From Chitinophagaceae bacterium (GTDB lineage: Bacteria > Bacteroidota > Bacteroidia > Chitinophagales > Chitinophagaceae): 64,000 nucleotides of DNA. Every line of letters begins with the position of its first letter. The first letter of the stretch is position 1. Shown piece by piece: positions 35,114 through 45,753 of this stretch. A model generated the notes under the pieces. It was not told the DNA's origin and did not search any database. It saw only the letters and a program-made list of their open reading frames with translations. Position numbers and translations under genes: made by a program. The stretch covers positions 62,001-126,000 of the forward strand of contig JAFMJI010000004.1 of NCBI GenBank assembly GCA_017853575.1. The letters are read 5' to 3'.

Positions 35114-35524
35114 ATGGCCTACTGGTTGATTAAATCTGAACCTTTCAAATATTCTTGGGATCAGTTCGTAAAAGATGGATCTACTTTTTGGTATGGGGTG
35201 AGAAATTACGCCGCCAGAAACAATCTTCGTTCAATGAAAAAAGGAGATTTAGCCTTTTTTTATCACAGCAATGAAGGTTTGGAGATTATTGGCATAGCAA
35301 AAGTCATCAAAGAATCTTATCAGGACCCTACTACAGATGAAACGGCATGGTTGGCGGTGGATTTCAAGCCCCATAAAAAATTAAAAAAACCAGTTACACT
35401 TGCACAAATTAAAGCCAATAAAACACTTTCAAACATGGCTCTTTTGAGGTTGGGAAGGCTCTCAGTACAACCGGTTTTAGAAAGTGAATGGAATATCGTT
35501 CTGCAAATGGCAGGTGAAAAATAA
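35114..35524 (+). CDS. EVE-domain protein
   Basis: The 136-residue single-domain protein has MAYWLIKSEPFKYSWDQ at the N-terminus, RNYAARNNLRSMKKGDLAFFYHS and LAVDFKPHKKLKKPV. These match the EVE/PUA-like fold (DUF55, YoaE-like) that reads modified bases in nucleic acids. Housekeeping copies like this may bind modified RNA; defence roles are known for EVE domains fused to other parts, but there is none here. It follows the LutA-like gene by eight bases. Confidence 0.88.
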   Translation: MAYWLIKSEPFKYSWDQFVKDGSTFWYGVRNYAARNNLRSMKKGDLAFFYHSNEGLEIIGIAKVIKESYQDPTTDETAWLAVDFKPHKKLKKPVTLAQIKANKTLSNMALLRLGRLSVQPVLESEWNIVLQMAGEK

Positions 35525-35619
35525 GTTATTGGATTTTCCCTTCTCTTTTTTCGTTGGAAATACCTGATTTTATTGAGTTTTACACAATTCTACGTGGATA
35601 AATCTTCATCCATTTTTTA

Positions 35620-35650
35620 TTGATTTTGGGCCTAAAAAAGAGTAAATTTG
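35620..35650 (+). promoter_or_regulatory. gyrA promoter (TTG-N20-TAAATTTG)
   Basis: TTG at 35620-35622, 20-base spacer, then TAAATTTG at 35643-35650. The leader to the ATG at 35691 is about 35 bases. Confidence 0.6.
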
Positions 35651-35690
35651 TTAGCATATCTTAATACTTTAAACACCCATTTTAATCGTG

Positions 35691-38234
35691 ATGGAAGATC
35701 AACGTTTACCAGAACAAACAAACGACAATAACCGCATCATTCCTATCAATATAGAAGAGCAAATGAAAGCTGCTTATATTGATTATTCCATGAGCGTTAT
35801 CGTTGGACGTGCATTGCCAGATGCAAGAGATGGATTGAAGCCCGTTCACAGAAGAATTCTCTTTGCAATGAATGAGCTTGGTATGGATTATAACAAGCCA
35901 ACCAGAAAGTGCGCCAGAATTGTGGGTGAAGTGCTCGGTAAATACCATCCACACGGTGACACTGCTGTATATGATGCTTTGGTGAGAATGGGGCAGGAAT
36001 GGAATACACGTTATCCAACTATAGACAAACAAGGAAACTTTGGATCGCCCGACGGTGAAGGTCCGGCTGCCATGCGTTATACAGAGGCAAGATTGCAGAG
36101 AATGGCTGGATTTATGATGGATGACATCGATAAAGAAACAGTTGACTTTCAATTCAATTTTGATGATTCATTGGAAGAACCAACCGTATTACCAACCAGA
36201 ATACCTCATCTTCTTATCAATGGTAGCAGTGGTATTGCAGTAGGTATGGCAACGAATATGCTTCCACACAACCTCGCAGAGGCGATTGATGGTTGTATTG
36301 CTTATATCGATAACAGAGACATTACCATTGATGAATTGATGCAGCATGTAAAAGCTCCTGATTTTCCTGGGGGTGGTGTCATCTATGGAATGGAAGGAGT
36401 CAAGGCAGCAATGCATACAGGTAGAGGAAGGGTAGTGTTGAGAGGAAAGGTTTCCATCGATACAAAAGCAAATGGCAGAGAACAAATCATCATTACTGAA
36501 GTTCCTTATCAAGTAAGCAGGGATGCATTGACCGCTCGAATCGGACAATTGGTTATTGAAAAACAAATTGACGGAATTACACATGTCAACAATGAATCCA
36601 ATGAAAACGAAGGAACCAGGATTGTTATTGATATCAGAAAAGATGCAGTAGCTGGTGTAATTGTAAATCAATTGTACAAATTCACTGATCTTCAAACTTC
36701 TTATGGTATCAACAATGTAGCTCTTGTAAAAGGAAGACCACGTATTTTAAGTTTGAAAGATTTGATTTCGACATTCATTGAATTCAGACATGATGTTGTT
36801 GTAAGAAGAGCACAATACCAATTAAAAGAAGCTGAGAAAAAAGCCCATATCCTGCAAGGTTATTTAATTGCATTGGATAACCTTGATGCTGTTATTGAAT
36901 TGATCAGAAAAGCAGCCAATCCTGAAATTGCAAAAGAAGGACTTATCTCAACCTTCGGCATGAGTGAGATTCAAGCGAAAGCAGTATTGGAGTTGAGGTT
37001 GCAGAGATTGACCGGCATGGAAATTGAGAAGATCCGTGAAGAGTATGAAGAGATCATGAAATTTATTGCAGGATTAAAAGAGCTGTTGTCCAATGAAGGC
37101 ATGAGATACGATCTCATTAAATCAGAACTTTTAGAAGTCAAGGATAAATTTGGTGACGCTCGCAGAACTGAAATTACTTACTTAGACAATGAAGTAAGGA
37201 TGGAAGATCTAATCAAGGAAGAAGATGTTGTTATTACTGTATCTCACCTTGGATACGTAAAGAGAACTTCGGCTGATGAATACCGTGCACAAAAAAGAGG
37301 AGGTCGAGGATCCATTGGAGGGCGAACAAGAGAAGAAGATTACATTGAACATCTTTTTGTGGCATCTACACACCACACATTGCTTTTCTTTACGGAAAAG
37401 GGCAGATGTTATTGGTTGAAAGTATATGAGATTCCGGAAGGAGAGAAGCAAAGCAAAGGAAGGGCCATTCAAAATTTGATGCAACTTCCAACAGATGATA
37501 AAATCAGGGCAATCATTGATGTCAAAAATTTACAAGACGAAGAATTTGTAAACAATCACTTCATTGTTTTGTGTACCAAACAAGGAATCATCAAAAAAAC
37601 TGAGCTGGCAGATTTCAGCAGACCACGTGCAACAGGAGTAAATGCCATTACCATTGTAGAGGGCGATCAACTCTTGGATGCAAAAATGACGGACGGTAAA
37701 TCTGAAATCATGTTGGCTGTTAAATCCGGAAGAGCCATCCGATTCCCTGAGGAAAAAGTAAGACCGACAGGAAGAGGTGCCATTGGAGTTGCCGGAATTG
37801 AAGTAGATGATGCAAATGACGAAGTAGTTGGAATGATCTGTGTGAATGTTGAAGATAAATCCAGAACCGTATTGGTGGTCTCAGAAAAAGGATCTGGAAA
37901 ACGGACACAGATTGATGAGTATCGAATTACCAACAGGGGAGGCAAAGGTGTTAAAACGATTAGTGTTACTGAAAAAACCGGTAAATTGGTTGGAATTCTG
38001 GATGTGATTGAAAGCGAAGACCTAATGATCACCTGTGAGTCGGGCATTACCATCCGAATGAAAATCGCAGAAATAAGTGAACAGGGAAGAGCAACCCAGG
38101 GGGTAAAATTGATTAAGTTAGACGACGACGACGCAATAGCAGCCATTACCACCATTGCAGTTGTGAGTGAAGAGGACGAAGAAAGCGAAGAGCAAAACAA
38201 CAACGATACACCAACATCCACTGAAACCAATTAA
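35691..38234 (+). CDS. gyrA: DNA gyrase subunit A
   Basis: The 847-residue protein has the catalytic Tyr130 in AAMRYTEAR and the quinolone-resistance region GDTAVYDALVRM. Thr91 occupies the E. coli Ser83 position and Asp95 that of Asp87. The GyrA-box equivalent QKRGGRG precedes the C-terminal DNA-wrapping blades. It ends in an acidic tail (EEDEESEEQ). With GyrB it introduces negative supercoils. ATG 35691 is chosen over a GTG one codon earlier. The TPR gene follows 23 bases on. Confidence 0.97.
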   Translation: MEDQRLPEQTNDNNRIIPINIEEQMKAAYIDYSMSVIVGRALPDARDGLKPVHRRILFAMNELGMDYNKPTRKCARIVGEVLGKYHPHGDTAVYDALVRMGQEWNTRYPTIDKQGNFGSPDGEGPAAMRYTEARLQRMAGFMMDDIDKETVDFQFNFDDSLEEPTVLPTRIPHLLINGSSGIAVGMATNMLPHNLAEAIDGCIAYIDNRDITIDELMQHVKAPDFPGGGVIYGMEGVKAAMHTGRGRVVLRGKVSIDTKANGREQIIITEVPYQVSRDALTARIGQLVIEKQIDGITHVNNESNENEGTRIVIDIRKDAVAGVIVNQLYKFTDLQTSYGINNVALVKGRPRILSLKDLISTFIEFRHDVVVRRAQYQLKEAEKKAHILQGYLIALDNLDAVIELIRKAANPEIAKEGLISTFGMSEIQAKAVLELRLQRLTGMEIEKIREEYEEIMKFIAGLKELLSNEGMRYDLIKSELLEVKDKFGDARRTEITYLDNEVRMEDLIKEEDVVITVSHLGYVKRTSADEYRAQKRGGRGSIGGRTREEDYIEHLFVASTHHTLLFFTEKGRCYWLKVYEIPEGEKQSKGRAIQNLMQLPTDDKIRAIIDVKNLQDEEFVNNHFIVLCTKQGIIKKTELADFSRPRATGVNAITIVEGDQLLDAKMTDGKSEIMLAVKSGRAIRFPEEKVRPTGRGAIGVAGIEVDDANDEVVGMICVNVEDKSRTVLVVSEKGSGKRTQIDEYRITNRGGKGVKTISVTEKTGKLVGILDVIESEDLMITCESGITIRMKIAEISEQGRATQGVKLIKLDDDDAIAAITTIAVVSEEDEESEEQNNNDTPTSTETN

Positions 38235-38257
38235 ATATTCCATTCAAACAAACGAAA

Positions 38258-39616
38258 ATGAAAAAAATTCTCTTTTCAGTTTTTTCCATGGTTACATTGA
38301 TGATTGTAAATGGACAAAACCTAACAAAAGTTAAGGAAGCACTGGTTGCAAAAAAATACTCAGATGCCAATACACAATTGGATGAGTTCATTAACAATCC
38401 AAAATATCAGAAGAACGCAGAGTTGTATTATCTGAAAGCAAAAATGTATGCTGAAATTGCTGCAGATAGCAATTTGTCTAAATCTTATCCAAATGTTATT
38501 GAAAACTCATTGGATAACTTTAAAAAGGCATTTACAACTGATAAAGACAAGTTTACCATGTTTGTTACACTGGAAGGAGCACAAGCATTGTATAATATAT
38601 ATGCAGTTCCTTATAACCGTGGAGTAAAAGAGCTGGATGCAAAAGAATATCAGAAATCATTGAAATCTTTACAGCAGGCAGATGCTTCAGGCAGATTTAT
38701 ATTTGAAAGGGGACTCGGATTGGCAGCCATCGACACCAACCTTACCTTTTATACAGGATATGCTGCATTGTTGGCTGGACAAGAAGATTTGGCAGCTGGA
38801 TATTTCACAAAACTGGCAGATTTGAATATTGCTGATAAAGGATTTGAGGATGTATACAAAAACCTCATGATTTATCATTTCAATAAAAGCAACATCGCCG
38901 AATTTGAAAAAGCAAGAGCAAAAGGTGCTAAGTCATATCCAAAAGAAGAATATTTCACCTATGATGAAGTGATGTTCATCAACGATATGAAAGACAAGGC
39001 TGAAAGATTAAAAAGAATTGAAGCCAAAGTTGCCAGTGATCCCAAGAATTTAGAGGCCATGTCAATCCTTGCAGAAGTATTGTTTGATCGATTGTTTAAT
39101 CAGGATAATCCTTACTACAATACAGATGCAGAATATGATGCAGCTGAAAATCGCTTGATAGAACTCTATACAAGAATGGCAGAAGTAAGTCCTGCTGATG
39201 GCTTAATGTTTTTAAATGCAGGTGTTGTATACGTAAACAGAGGTTTCGAGCTCAACAACAAGATTTCTGATATCAATGATAAAATCAAAAAATTCAATGA
39301 AACTCAGAAGCCTGATAAAACAGGAAAAATTCCACCGCCACCCAAAGAGCTAACAACCCAAAGAGACGATTACAGAGCAAAGCAATTGATATCTTATGAT
39401 AAAGGGTTGCCTTTTCTTTTGAAAGCACAACCAATTATGGAAAAGAAGCTCTCTGAAAAGAACATCGCTCAGGCATATAAGAAATTGGTTAGCTTATTAA
39501 TTGATGTATATTCTTCAAAACGTCAATTATCAAAAGTTCCTGCTGATAAGGCAAAATATGAAGCTGAGGAGACCAAGTGGAACAAAGAATATGATCGTGT
39601 AAGTAACATCCATTAG
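38258..39616 (+). CDS. Secreted TPR-repeat protein of unknown function
   Basis: The 452-residue protein has a signal peptide (LFSVFSMVTLMIVNGQ) and several TPR-like helix pairs (e.g. ALVAKKYSDANTQLDEFI, KNLEAMSILAEVLFDR). A charged low-complexity linker (KKFNETQKPDKTGKIPPPPKELT) lies in the last third. Such proteins act as periplasmic scaffolds. I do not recognise a named family. It follows gyrA and ends in a terminator-like hairpin at 39623-39655. Confidence 0.8.
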   Translation: MKKILFSVFSMVTLMIVNGQNLTKVKEALVAKKYSDANTQLDEFINNPKYQKNAELYYLKAKMYAEIAADSNLSKSYPNVIENSLDNFKKAFTTDKDKFTMFVTLEGAQALYNIYAVPYNRGVKELDAKEYQKSLKSLQQADASGRFIFERGLGLAAIDTNLTFYTGYAALLAGQEDLAAGYFTKLADLNIADKGFEDVYKNLMIYHFNKSNIAEFEKARAKGAKSYPKEEYFTYDEVMFINDMKDKAERLKRIEAKVASDPKNLEAMSILAEVLFDRLFNQDNPYYNTDAEYDAAENRLIELYTRMAEVSPADGLMFLNAGVVYVNRGFELNNKISDINDKIKKFNETQKPDKTGKIPPPPKELTTQRDDYRAKQLISYDKGLPFLLKAQPIMEKKLSEKNIAQAYKKLVSLLIDVYSSKRQLSKVPADKAKYEAEETKWNKEYDRVSNIH

Positions 39617-39622
39617 AATATT

Positions 39623-39655
39623 AATAAACCTCATTTAAGCGATGGGGTTTATTTT
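39623..39655 (+). terminator. Terminator after the TPR gene
   Basis: AATAAACCTCAT and ATGGGGTTTATT form a 12-bp stem with one G-T wobble and a seven-base loop, followed by a short T run. Confidence 0.65.
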
Positions 39656-39749
39656 GAATATTTATACTTAACATAATATAAATTATAAGTAATAGTTGTG
39701 ATTTCAGGAATCGCATATTATATAGTATATTGAATATCAATTCATTTTC
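39656..39749 (+). promoter_or_regulatory. AT-rich leader of the glycan/cytochrome operon with a small stem-loop
   Basis: Positions 39697-39715 form a 7-bp stem (TGTGATT/AATCGCA, one G-T pair) with loop TCAGG, about 35 bases upstream of the ATG. No TAnnTTTG element is visible, so the operon promoter is undefined. A dedicated regulator site is possible. Confidence 0.3.
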
Positions 39750-40763
39750 ATGGAACGTAGATCATTTATAAGAAACGGAATTATTGCAGGAACATCAATA
39801 TCCAGCTATGATTACAAGCCTTTAGAGAATATTTCTGCTACAAAACCCATCATGGTTTCTACCTGGGATTTTGGGAAATACGCCAATACTGAAGGATGGA
39901 AAATCTTGTCAGCTAACGGACATGCTCTGGATGCAATTGAACAGGCTGCCAGGGTTACTGAAGCTGATGAATCAAACAAGACGGTAGGATATGGCGGTTA
40001 TCCAGATAGAGACGGACGTGTAACCCTAGACGCCTGTATTATGGATGAATCCGGCAATTGTGGCTCTGTCATGGCAATGGAGCATATAAAACACCCCATT
40101 TCTGTTGCCAGAAAAGTCATGGAAAAGACCCCACATATTATATTGGTTGGTGATGGCGCCTTACAATTTGCCCTTGATAATGGTTTTCAAAAGGAAAATC
40201 TCTTGACTCCAGATAGTAAAAAAGCATGGGAAGATTGGTTGAAAAATTCAAAATACGAACCAGTAATTAATATTGAAAATCAGTTATTTAAAAAGCAAGA
40301 CAATAGTTTTGCTTTAGGTGGAATCAACAATCATGATACCATTGGATTACTTGCTTTGGATGCTGCCGGTAAATTAAGTGGCGGTTGCACAACCAGCGGG
40401 ATGGCTTTTAAAATGCATGGAAGGGTTGGCGACTCCCCTGTCATAGGTGCTGGACTGTTTGTGGATGGTGAAGTAGGTGCAGCTACCGCTACGGGTGTTG
40501 GCGAAGAGGTAATTCGCTGTGTTGGTTCACACAGTGTGGTTGAATACATGAGAAATGGACTTTCACCTAAAGAAGCCTGTAAAAAAGTAGTTGACCGGAT
40601 TGCAAAACGTGACTTGGAAAAAGCGAAAAAAATGCAAATTGGATTTTTGGCATTGGACAAATCCGGAAATGTTGGTGCGTATGCTTTACAAAAAGGATTT
40701 TCATATGCGCTTAAATCTGCTTCAGAAGAAATAGTCATTGCTGTAGAAAGTTATTTTGATTGA
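39750..40763 (+). CDS. Glycosylasparaginase (N4-(beta-GlcNAc)-L-asparaginase), Tat-signal-like
   Basis: The 337-residue Ntn hydrolase starts MERRSFIRNG, a twin-arginine-type signal. The autoproteolysis site is NNHDTIG, where Thr becomes the catalytic residue, and the substrate loop is GCTTSGMAFKMHGRVGDSP. The family cleaves the GlcNAc-Asn bond of N-glycoproteins, or acts as isoaspartyl peptidase in relatives. The presence of CGSVMAMEHIKHP and GGYPDRDGRVTLDAC supports the glycosylasparaginase branch. It opens the five-gene operon. Confidence 0.87.
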   Translation: MERRSFIRNGIIAGTSISSYDYKPLENISATKPIMVSTWDFGKYANTEGWKILSANGHALDAIEQAARVTEADESNKTVGYGGYPDRDGRVTLDACIMDESGNCGSVMAMEHIKHPISVARKVMEKTPHIILVGDGALQFALDNGFQKENLLTPDSKKAWEDWLKNSKYEPVINIENQLFKKQDNSFALGGINNHDTIGLLALDAAGKLSGGCTTSGMAFKMHGRVGDSPVIGAGLFVDGEVGAATATGVGEEVIRCVGSHSVVEYMRNGLSPKEACKKVVDRIAKRDLEKAKKMQIGFLALDKSGNVGAYALQKGFSYALKSASEEIVIAVESYFD

Positions 40764-40764
40764 T

Positions 40765-41496
40765 ATGTCATTTGAACTAGAAGTCATAGCATTTGATTTG
40801 GCATCTTGCTTTATTGCAGAACAAGGTGGTGCACATCGGATTGAACTCTGTGCAAATCCACAGGAAGGGGGCACTACCCCATCAGCTGGCATGATTAAAC
40901 TTGCCAGAAAAGCAACTAAACTTCAACTCTTCCCTATCATTCGCCCTCGAGGTGGTGATTTTCTTTACGACAATACTGAATTGATGTGCATGATTGAGGA
41001 CATCAAAATATGCAAAGAAGAAGGTTGTGATGGAGTAGTTATTGGTATGTTGAAAGCGGATGGTTCAATCGATACCGATGCCTGCCATGAGATGATTCAT
41101 CATGCAAATGGTATGGATATCACATTTCATCGTGCATTTGACCGTGTTAAAGACCAAGAATCTGCTTTGAGCGATGTTATTCAATTGGGTTGCAAAAGAA
41201 TACTTACTTCAGGAGGATTCCCAACTGCATTAGAGGGTAAAGAACAACTTAAAAAATTGGTTGAAATGGCCCAAAATGAAATCACGATTATGCTTGGATC
41301 AGGAGTTAAATCTTCCAACATTAAATTATTGAGAGACTACACAGGGGCCAAGGCATTTCATGCATCTGCAAGAACAAAATTCAGTTCAAACATGAAGTAC
41401 CATGCTGAAACCATGCATGAAAACCTTGAAAAAATCTCACTAGATCAATCAGAGCTTCGGCTGTTAAGGAAAACATTGGATGGGATTTTCTCTTAA
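40765..41496 (+). CDS. cutC: CutC family TIM-barrel protein
   Basis: The 243-residue protein has the family signature ELEVIAFDLASCFIAEQGGAHRIELCANPQEGGTTPS and PIIRPRGGDFLY. HRAFDRVKDQESAL and LTSGGFPTALEG also match CutC. CutC is called a copper homeostasis protein, but its biochemical function is unsettled. ATG 40765 is chosen over a TTG at 40756; one base then separates it from the glycosylasparaginase stop. It is 12 bases before the DUF1549/1553 gene. Confidence 0.88.
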   Translation: MSFELEVIAFDLASCFIAEQGGAHRIELCANPQEGGTTPSAGMIKLARKATKLQLFPIIRPRGGDFLYDNTELMCMIEDIKICKEEGCDGVVIGMLKADGSIDTDACHEMIHHANGMDITFHRAFDRVKDQESALSDVIQLGCKRILTSGGFPTALEGKEQLKKLVEMAQNEITIMLGSGVKSSNIKLLRDYTGAKAFHASARTKFSSNMKYHAETMHENLEKISLDQSELRLLRKTLDGIFS

Positions 41497-41508
41497 TTTT
41501 AAGCAACG

Positions 41509-44259
41509 ATGCCTGCTTTTCTCAAATCAACCGGTTTTATCTCAATCTCCATTTGCGTTTTTCTTTTACTCGGATACTTCGTATTTATCAGGGAAGAAAA
41601 AGTTGACTACAACGCAGATGTAAAGCCTATTATCAATCAAAAATGTATTTCCTGTCATGGTGGTGTGAAGAAAAAAGCAGGATTTAGTCTACTTTTTGAA
41701 GAGGAGGCACTGGCAGCGACAGAATCTGGCAAACCTGCAATTATACCAGGAGACGCCAAAAACAGTGAAATGATTAGGCGTCTATATTCAAAAGATCCAG
41801 ATGAAAGAATGCCTTATCATGAAGCTGAATTATCTGATCATAAAAAACGTATTCTTGAAAAATGGATTGATCAAGGAGCTCATTTTTCTACACATTGGGC
41901 ATATCAGCCGGTAAACCTCACTACGCTACCATCAAAATCAATATTTGATCTTTTTAAAAAAGAAAGTGGAACTGAAATTGATCGCTTTATTGATCAGAAA
42001 TTGAAATCAATCGGGTTAGAAAGATCTCTTGAAGCTGACAAGCGTACTTTATTGAGACGGGTATCTCTTGATTTAATCGGAATACCAGCTCCGCAACATG
42101 TACAACTTGCATTTTTAAAGGATTCATCCAAAGAATCATATGAAAGATTAGTAGATACACTTTTGTCTTTGCCTGCATACGGTGAACGATGGACAGCCAT
42201 GTGGATGGATTTGGCAAGATATGCAGATAGCAAGGGATACGAGAGAGATTATATCAGATCAATATGGAGATACCGTGATTGGTTGATCAATGCTTTCAAT
42301 CAAGATAAACCATATAATCAATTTATTACAGAACAATTGGCTGGTGACTTGTTGCCAGATCCAACTGATGATCAATTTCTGGCAACCGCCTTTCATCGAA
42401 ATACCATGAACAATGATGAAGGAGGTACCGACAATGAAGAATTTAGAACAGCTGCCATTCTTGACAGAGTCAATACCACATGGGAGGCACTTCTAGGAAC
42501 AAGTTTTGCATGTGTTCAATGTCACAGCCATCCTTATGATCCTTTTAAACATGATGAGTATTACAAATTCATGGCTTTTTTTAATAATACAAGAGACGAG
42601 GATACTTACGACGAATATCCTTTACTGAGAGAATTCAGAAACAATAGCATTCATCAATATGATTCGGTCTTGAATTGGTTGCAAACTTCATCAGATGCTA
42701 ATGCTAAACAATTTTACAAAACGCTTATCAAAACTGGTCAACAATGCATCAATAGCTTAATTGCTGATTCTTTAAACAATGCAGCACTGGAAGACACCAA
42801 GTTTTTGCGGATGAGAAAAAATGCATGGGCAAGAATCAAACAAATTGGACTTTCCAATAAACAGACCCTGTTGATCAGATACAGATCTCCTGTTGATCGT
42901 GGAGTACTTACCTTTTTTGCAGATTCATCCAAAACAAAAGCATTTGCGGTTGCTAATATCAATAAAACAAAGGATGGATGGAATATTATTTCAATTCCAA
43001 TTTCTCAAAAATTGGATGGCAGACACGATATTGTTTTTCATTTTGATAGTCCACAGCTCAAAAACGAAAATGAAAACGGTATTGTATTCGACTGGCTTTG
43101 TTTCGCACCATCCTTTCCTGGTTCAGCAAATAAAGACTTTAAAGCCTATCAAACTACTTTTTTACAATTACTGAATAAACCAGATGCAGAGCTCACTCCC
43201 ATTATGATGGACAATCCATCTGAACTAAAAAGAAATACCTATGTATTTGAGCGTGGAAATTGGTTGTTGAAAACAAAACAAGTTGAACCTGATATACCCT
43301 CCATTTTTAATCCACAAAAAAATAAATATGCTAACAGATTGGATCTTGCCAAATGGATGACAGATAAAAGCAATCCACTCACTTCCAGAACCATGGTGAA
43401 TCGATTATGGGAACAATTATTCGGACAGGGATTGGTGGAAACCCTGGAAGATTTTGGATCACAAGGTGCTGCACCCACGCATCAATCCCTGCTTGATTAT
43501 CTATCCTACCAGTTTATGAACCAAGATCAATGGAGCATCAAAAAATTATTGAAAAGAATGGTAATGTCGGCAACTTATCGCCAATCATCTGTGAGTGATA
43601 AGAAATCGCAAGAATTAGATCCATTAAACAAATATTATTCCCATGCACCACGCGTAAGACTAACAGCAGAACAAATCAGAGACCAAGCACTTGTCATTTG
43701 TGGTGCCATAAACAATAAAATGTTTGGTCCGAGTGTAATGCCTTTTCAACCGGATGGAATATGGGCATCCCCGTATGATGGCAGAAAATGGGAACAAAGC
43801 AAGGGAGATGAAATATACCGGAGAGCTATTTATACTTATTGGAAGAGAACAGGTCCCTATCCTACACAGATTAATTTTGATGGAACCGCCAGAGAAGTTT
43901 GTACAAGTCGGCGTATTAGAACCAATACACCGCTTCAGGCACTTAATTTATTAAATGATTCAACATATTGGGATCTATCCGTAAAGCTTGCAAAGAAAAT
44001 TATGGATGAGAAGCCAGCTTCGATTGAATTAAGTATATCGAAGGCATATGAAGCTGCAACAGGCAAAATCCCCAATGCAGCGAAAATACAAACGTTGAAA
44101 ATATTGTACATAGCATCTTATAAAAACATATCTAGCCAACCTGAAAAAACTTCACAACTGATTGCCGATTCCACCATCAAAAAAAATAAACAGTTGGCTG
44201 CTATGGCAATCACCACAAGTGCCATATTAAATCTTGATGAAGTGATTACAAAAAACTAA
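41509..44259 (+). CDS. Planctomycete-type cytochrome (PSCyt1)-DUF1549-DUF1553 protein with CBM6-like insert
   Basis: The 916-residue protein has an N-terminal membrane anchor (about 11-27), a heme-binding CISCH at 46-50 with possible axial Met101, and then DUF1549. A second CxxCH (CVQCH, 335-339) lies within DUF1549. Residues about 425-535 resemble CBM6, with an aromatic patch and [13 protein letters not shown]1553 follows to the end ([42 protein letters not shown]). Its role is unknown; electron transfer coupled to a glycan substrate is inferred. DUF1501 follows by five bases. Confidence 0.85.
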   Translation: MPAFLKSTGFISISICVFLLLGYFVFIREEKVDYNADVKPIINQKCISCHGGVKKKAGFSLLFEEEALAATESGKPAIIPGDAKNSEMIRRLYSKDPDERMPYHEAELSDHKKRILEKWIDQGAHFSTHWAYQPVNLTTLPSKSIFDLFKKESGTEIDRFIDQKLKSIGLERSLEADKRTLLRRVSLDLIGIPAPQHVQLAFLKDSSKESYERLVDTLLSLPAYGERWTAMWMDLARYADSKGYERDYIRSIWRYRDWLINAFNQDKPYNQFITEQLAGDLLPDPTDDQFLATAFHRNTMNNDEGGTDNEEFRTAAILDRVNTTWEALLGTSFACVQCHSHPYDPFKHDEYYKFMAFFNNTRDEDTYDEYPLLREFRNNSIHQYDSVLNWLQTSSDANAKQFYKTLIKTGQQCINSLIADSLNNAALEDTKFLRMRKNAWARIKQIGLSNKQTLLIRYRSPVDRGVLTFFADSSKTKAFAVANINKTKDGWNIISIPISQKLDGRHDIVFHFDSPQLKNENENGIVFDWLCFAPSFPGSANKDFKAYQTTFLQLLNKPDAELTPIMMDNPSELKRNTYVFERGNWLLKTKQVEPDIPSIFNPQKNKYANRLDLAKWMTDKSNPLTSRTMVNRLWEQLFGQGLVETLEDFGSQGAAPTHQSLLDYLSYQFMNQDQWSIKKLLKRMVMSATYRQSSVSDKKSQELDPLNKYYSHAPRVRLTAEQIRDQALVICGAINNKMFGPSVMPFQPDGIWASPYDGRKWEQSKGDEIYRRAIYTYWKRTGPYPTQINFDGTAREVCTSRRIRTNTPLQALNLLNDSTYWDLSVKLAKKIMDEKPASIELSISKAYEAATGKIPNAAKIQTLKILYIASYKNISSQPEKTSQLIADSTIKKNKQLAAMAITTSAILNLDEVITKN

Positions 44260-44264
44260 TCTCC

Positions 44265-45752
44265 ATGAAATCGAATAATATTCATCAGGAAGCATATCGC
44301 CACAACCTCTCCTATAATACAAGAAGACATTTTCTTCGAGAGTGCAGAACAGGAATGGGAATGTTGGCATTGGGATCTTTGTTAGATGGATGTAATTTTT
44401 TCAGCAACGCTGAAAATGAACTTCTTGCTAAAAATCCATTGGCAGCAAAGCCTTCTCCCCTTTTAGGAAAAGCAAAATCAGTCATATTCTTGCACATGGC
44501 TGGTGCGCCCTCACAGCTTGAGATGTTTGACTATAAACCTGAATTGCAAAAAATGGATGGCATGGATTGCCCAGATTCATTTATTCAGGGTAAAAAATTT
44601 GCATTTATACGTGGGGTACCAAAACTTCTTGGACCTCAGGCAAGTTTTAAACAATATGGAGAAAGTGGTATATGGCTTTCAAACCACATGCAACATTTTC
44701 AATCTGTGGTAGATGAAGTTTCACTGTTAAAGGCTGTTTCAACTGATCAATTTAATCATGCTCCTGCACAATTGTTGATGCATTGCGGAACGCCTAGACT
44801 AGGTCGTCCTAGCATGGGTTCATGGGTTACATATGGATTGGGTTCTGAAAATTCAAATTTGCCTGGATTTGTTGTACTTACTTCTGGAGGAAGAAATCCA
44901 GATGCTGGAAAAAGTGTTTGGGGAAGTGGGTTCCTTCCATCTGTTTACCAAGGTGTTCAATGTCGATCTGAAGGCGATCCGGTGTTGTTTTTGAAAGATC
45001 CAAATGGCTATGACAGAGACTTGCGAAAATCTTCCATTGAAACCATCAACAAAGTAAATGAACTGTCATACGAAGAGTACAAGGATCCAGAGATTTTATC
45101 GCGTATTTCTCAATATGAGATGGCATTCAAAATGCAGATTGCTGTTCCTGATGTAATGAACATCAGTGATGAGCCAGCATACATCCATGAATTGTATGGA
45201 ACAAAACCTGGGAAAGAATCATTTGCAAACAATGTATTGCTCGCGAGAAAATTGGTTGAAAAGGGAGTTCGATTTGTACAACTCTTTGATTGGGGATGGG
45301 ACAGTCATGGTACTGATCCAGGTACAGCGTTGGATCAGGGTTTTGTGGAAAAATGTAGAGAGAATGATCAGGCAGTCAGTGCTCTTTTGATCGATTTAAA
45401 ACAACGTGGACTTCTCGATGAAACATTGGTGGTATGGGGTGGAGAATTTGGCAGAACTCCTATGCAGGAAAATAGAGATGGAAAACAAAACTCTTTCAAA
45501 GGTAGAGATCACCATTCAGACGCATTCTGTATGTGGATGGCAGGTGCTGGCATTAAAAAAGGGTTTACTTATGGAGAAACGGATCCCATTGGATATAATC
45601 CAATAGAAGGAAAAGTAACCGTGCATGATATTCAAGCAACCATTCTGCAACAACTTGGTTTTGATCATACTGCATTTACTTATCCATTTCAGGGTAGAAA
45701 TTTCAGACTAACAGATGTATTCGGAAAAGTAATCGACCCAATCATATCATAG
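44265..45752 (+). CDS. DUF1501 (sulfatase-like fold) protein with Tat-type signal
   Basis: The 495-residue protein begins with TRRHFLREC (residues 24-32), twin-arginine-like, and a lipobox-like LLDGC. The alkaline-phosphatase-type core has GEFGRTP and GRDHHSDAF near the C-terminus, as in DUF1501. DUF1501 genes typically pair with DUF1549/DUF1553 genes in Planctomycetes; no substrate is established. One base separates it from the next gene. Whether it is Tat-exported or a lipoprotein is uncertain. Confidence 0.85.
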   Translation: MKSNNIHQEAYRHNLSYNTRRHFLRECRTGMGMLALGSLLDGCNFFSNAENELLAKNPLAAKPSPLLGKAKSVIFLHMAGAPSQLEMFDYKPELQKMDGMDCPDSFIQGKKFAFIRGVPKLLGPQASFKQYGESGIWLSNHMQHFQSVVDEVSLLKAVSTDQFNHAPAQLLMHCGTPRLGRPSMGSWVTYGLGSENSNLPGFVVLTSGGRNPDAGKSVWGSGFLPSVYQGVQCRSEGDPVLFLKDPNGYDRDLRKSSIETINKVNELSYEEYKDPEILSRISQYEMAFKMQIAVPDVMNISDEPAYIHELYGTKPGKESFANNVLLARKLVEKGVRFVQLFDWGWDSHGTDPGTALDQGFVEKCRENDQAVSALLIDLKQRGLLDETLVVWGGEFGRTPMQENRDGKQNSFKGRDHHSDAFCMWMAGAGIKKGFTYGETDPIGYNPIEGKVTVHDIQATILQQLGFDHTAFTYPFQGRNFRLTDVFGKVIDPIIS

Positions 45753-45753
45753 A

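Noticed and set aside
37667-38230. 187-residue reverse-strand ORF over gyrA
   Set aside because: Ser/Leu-rich shadow of gyrA's third-position pattern, with no start context and no domain; gyrA is certain.
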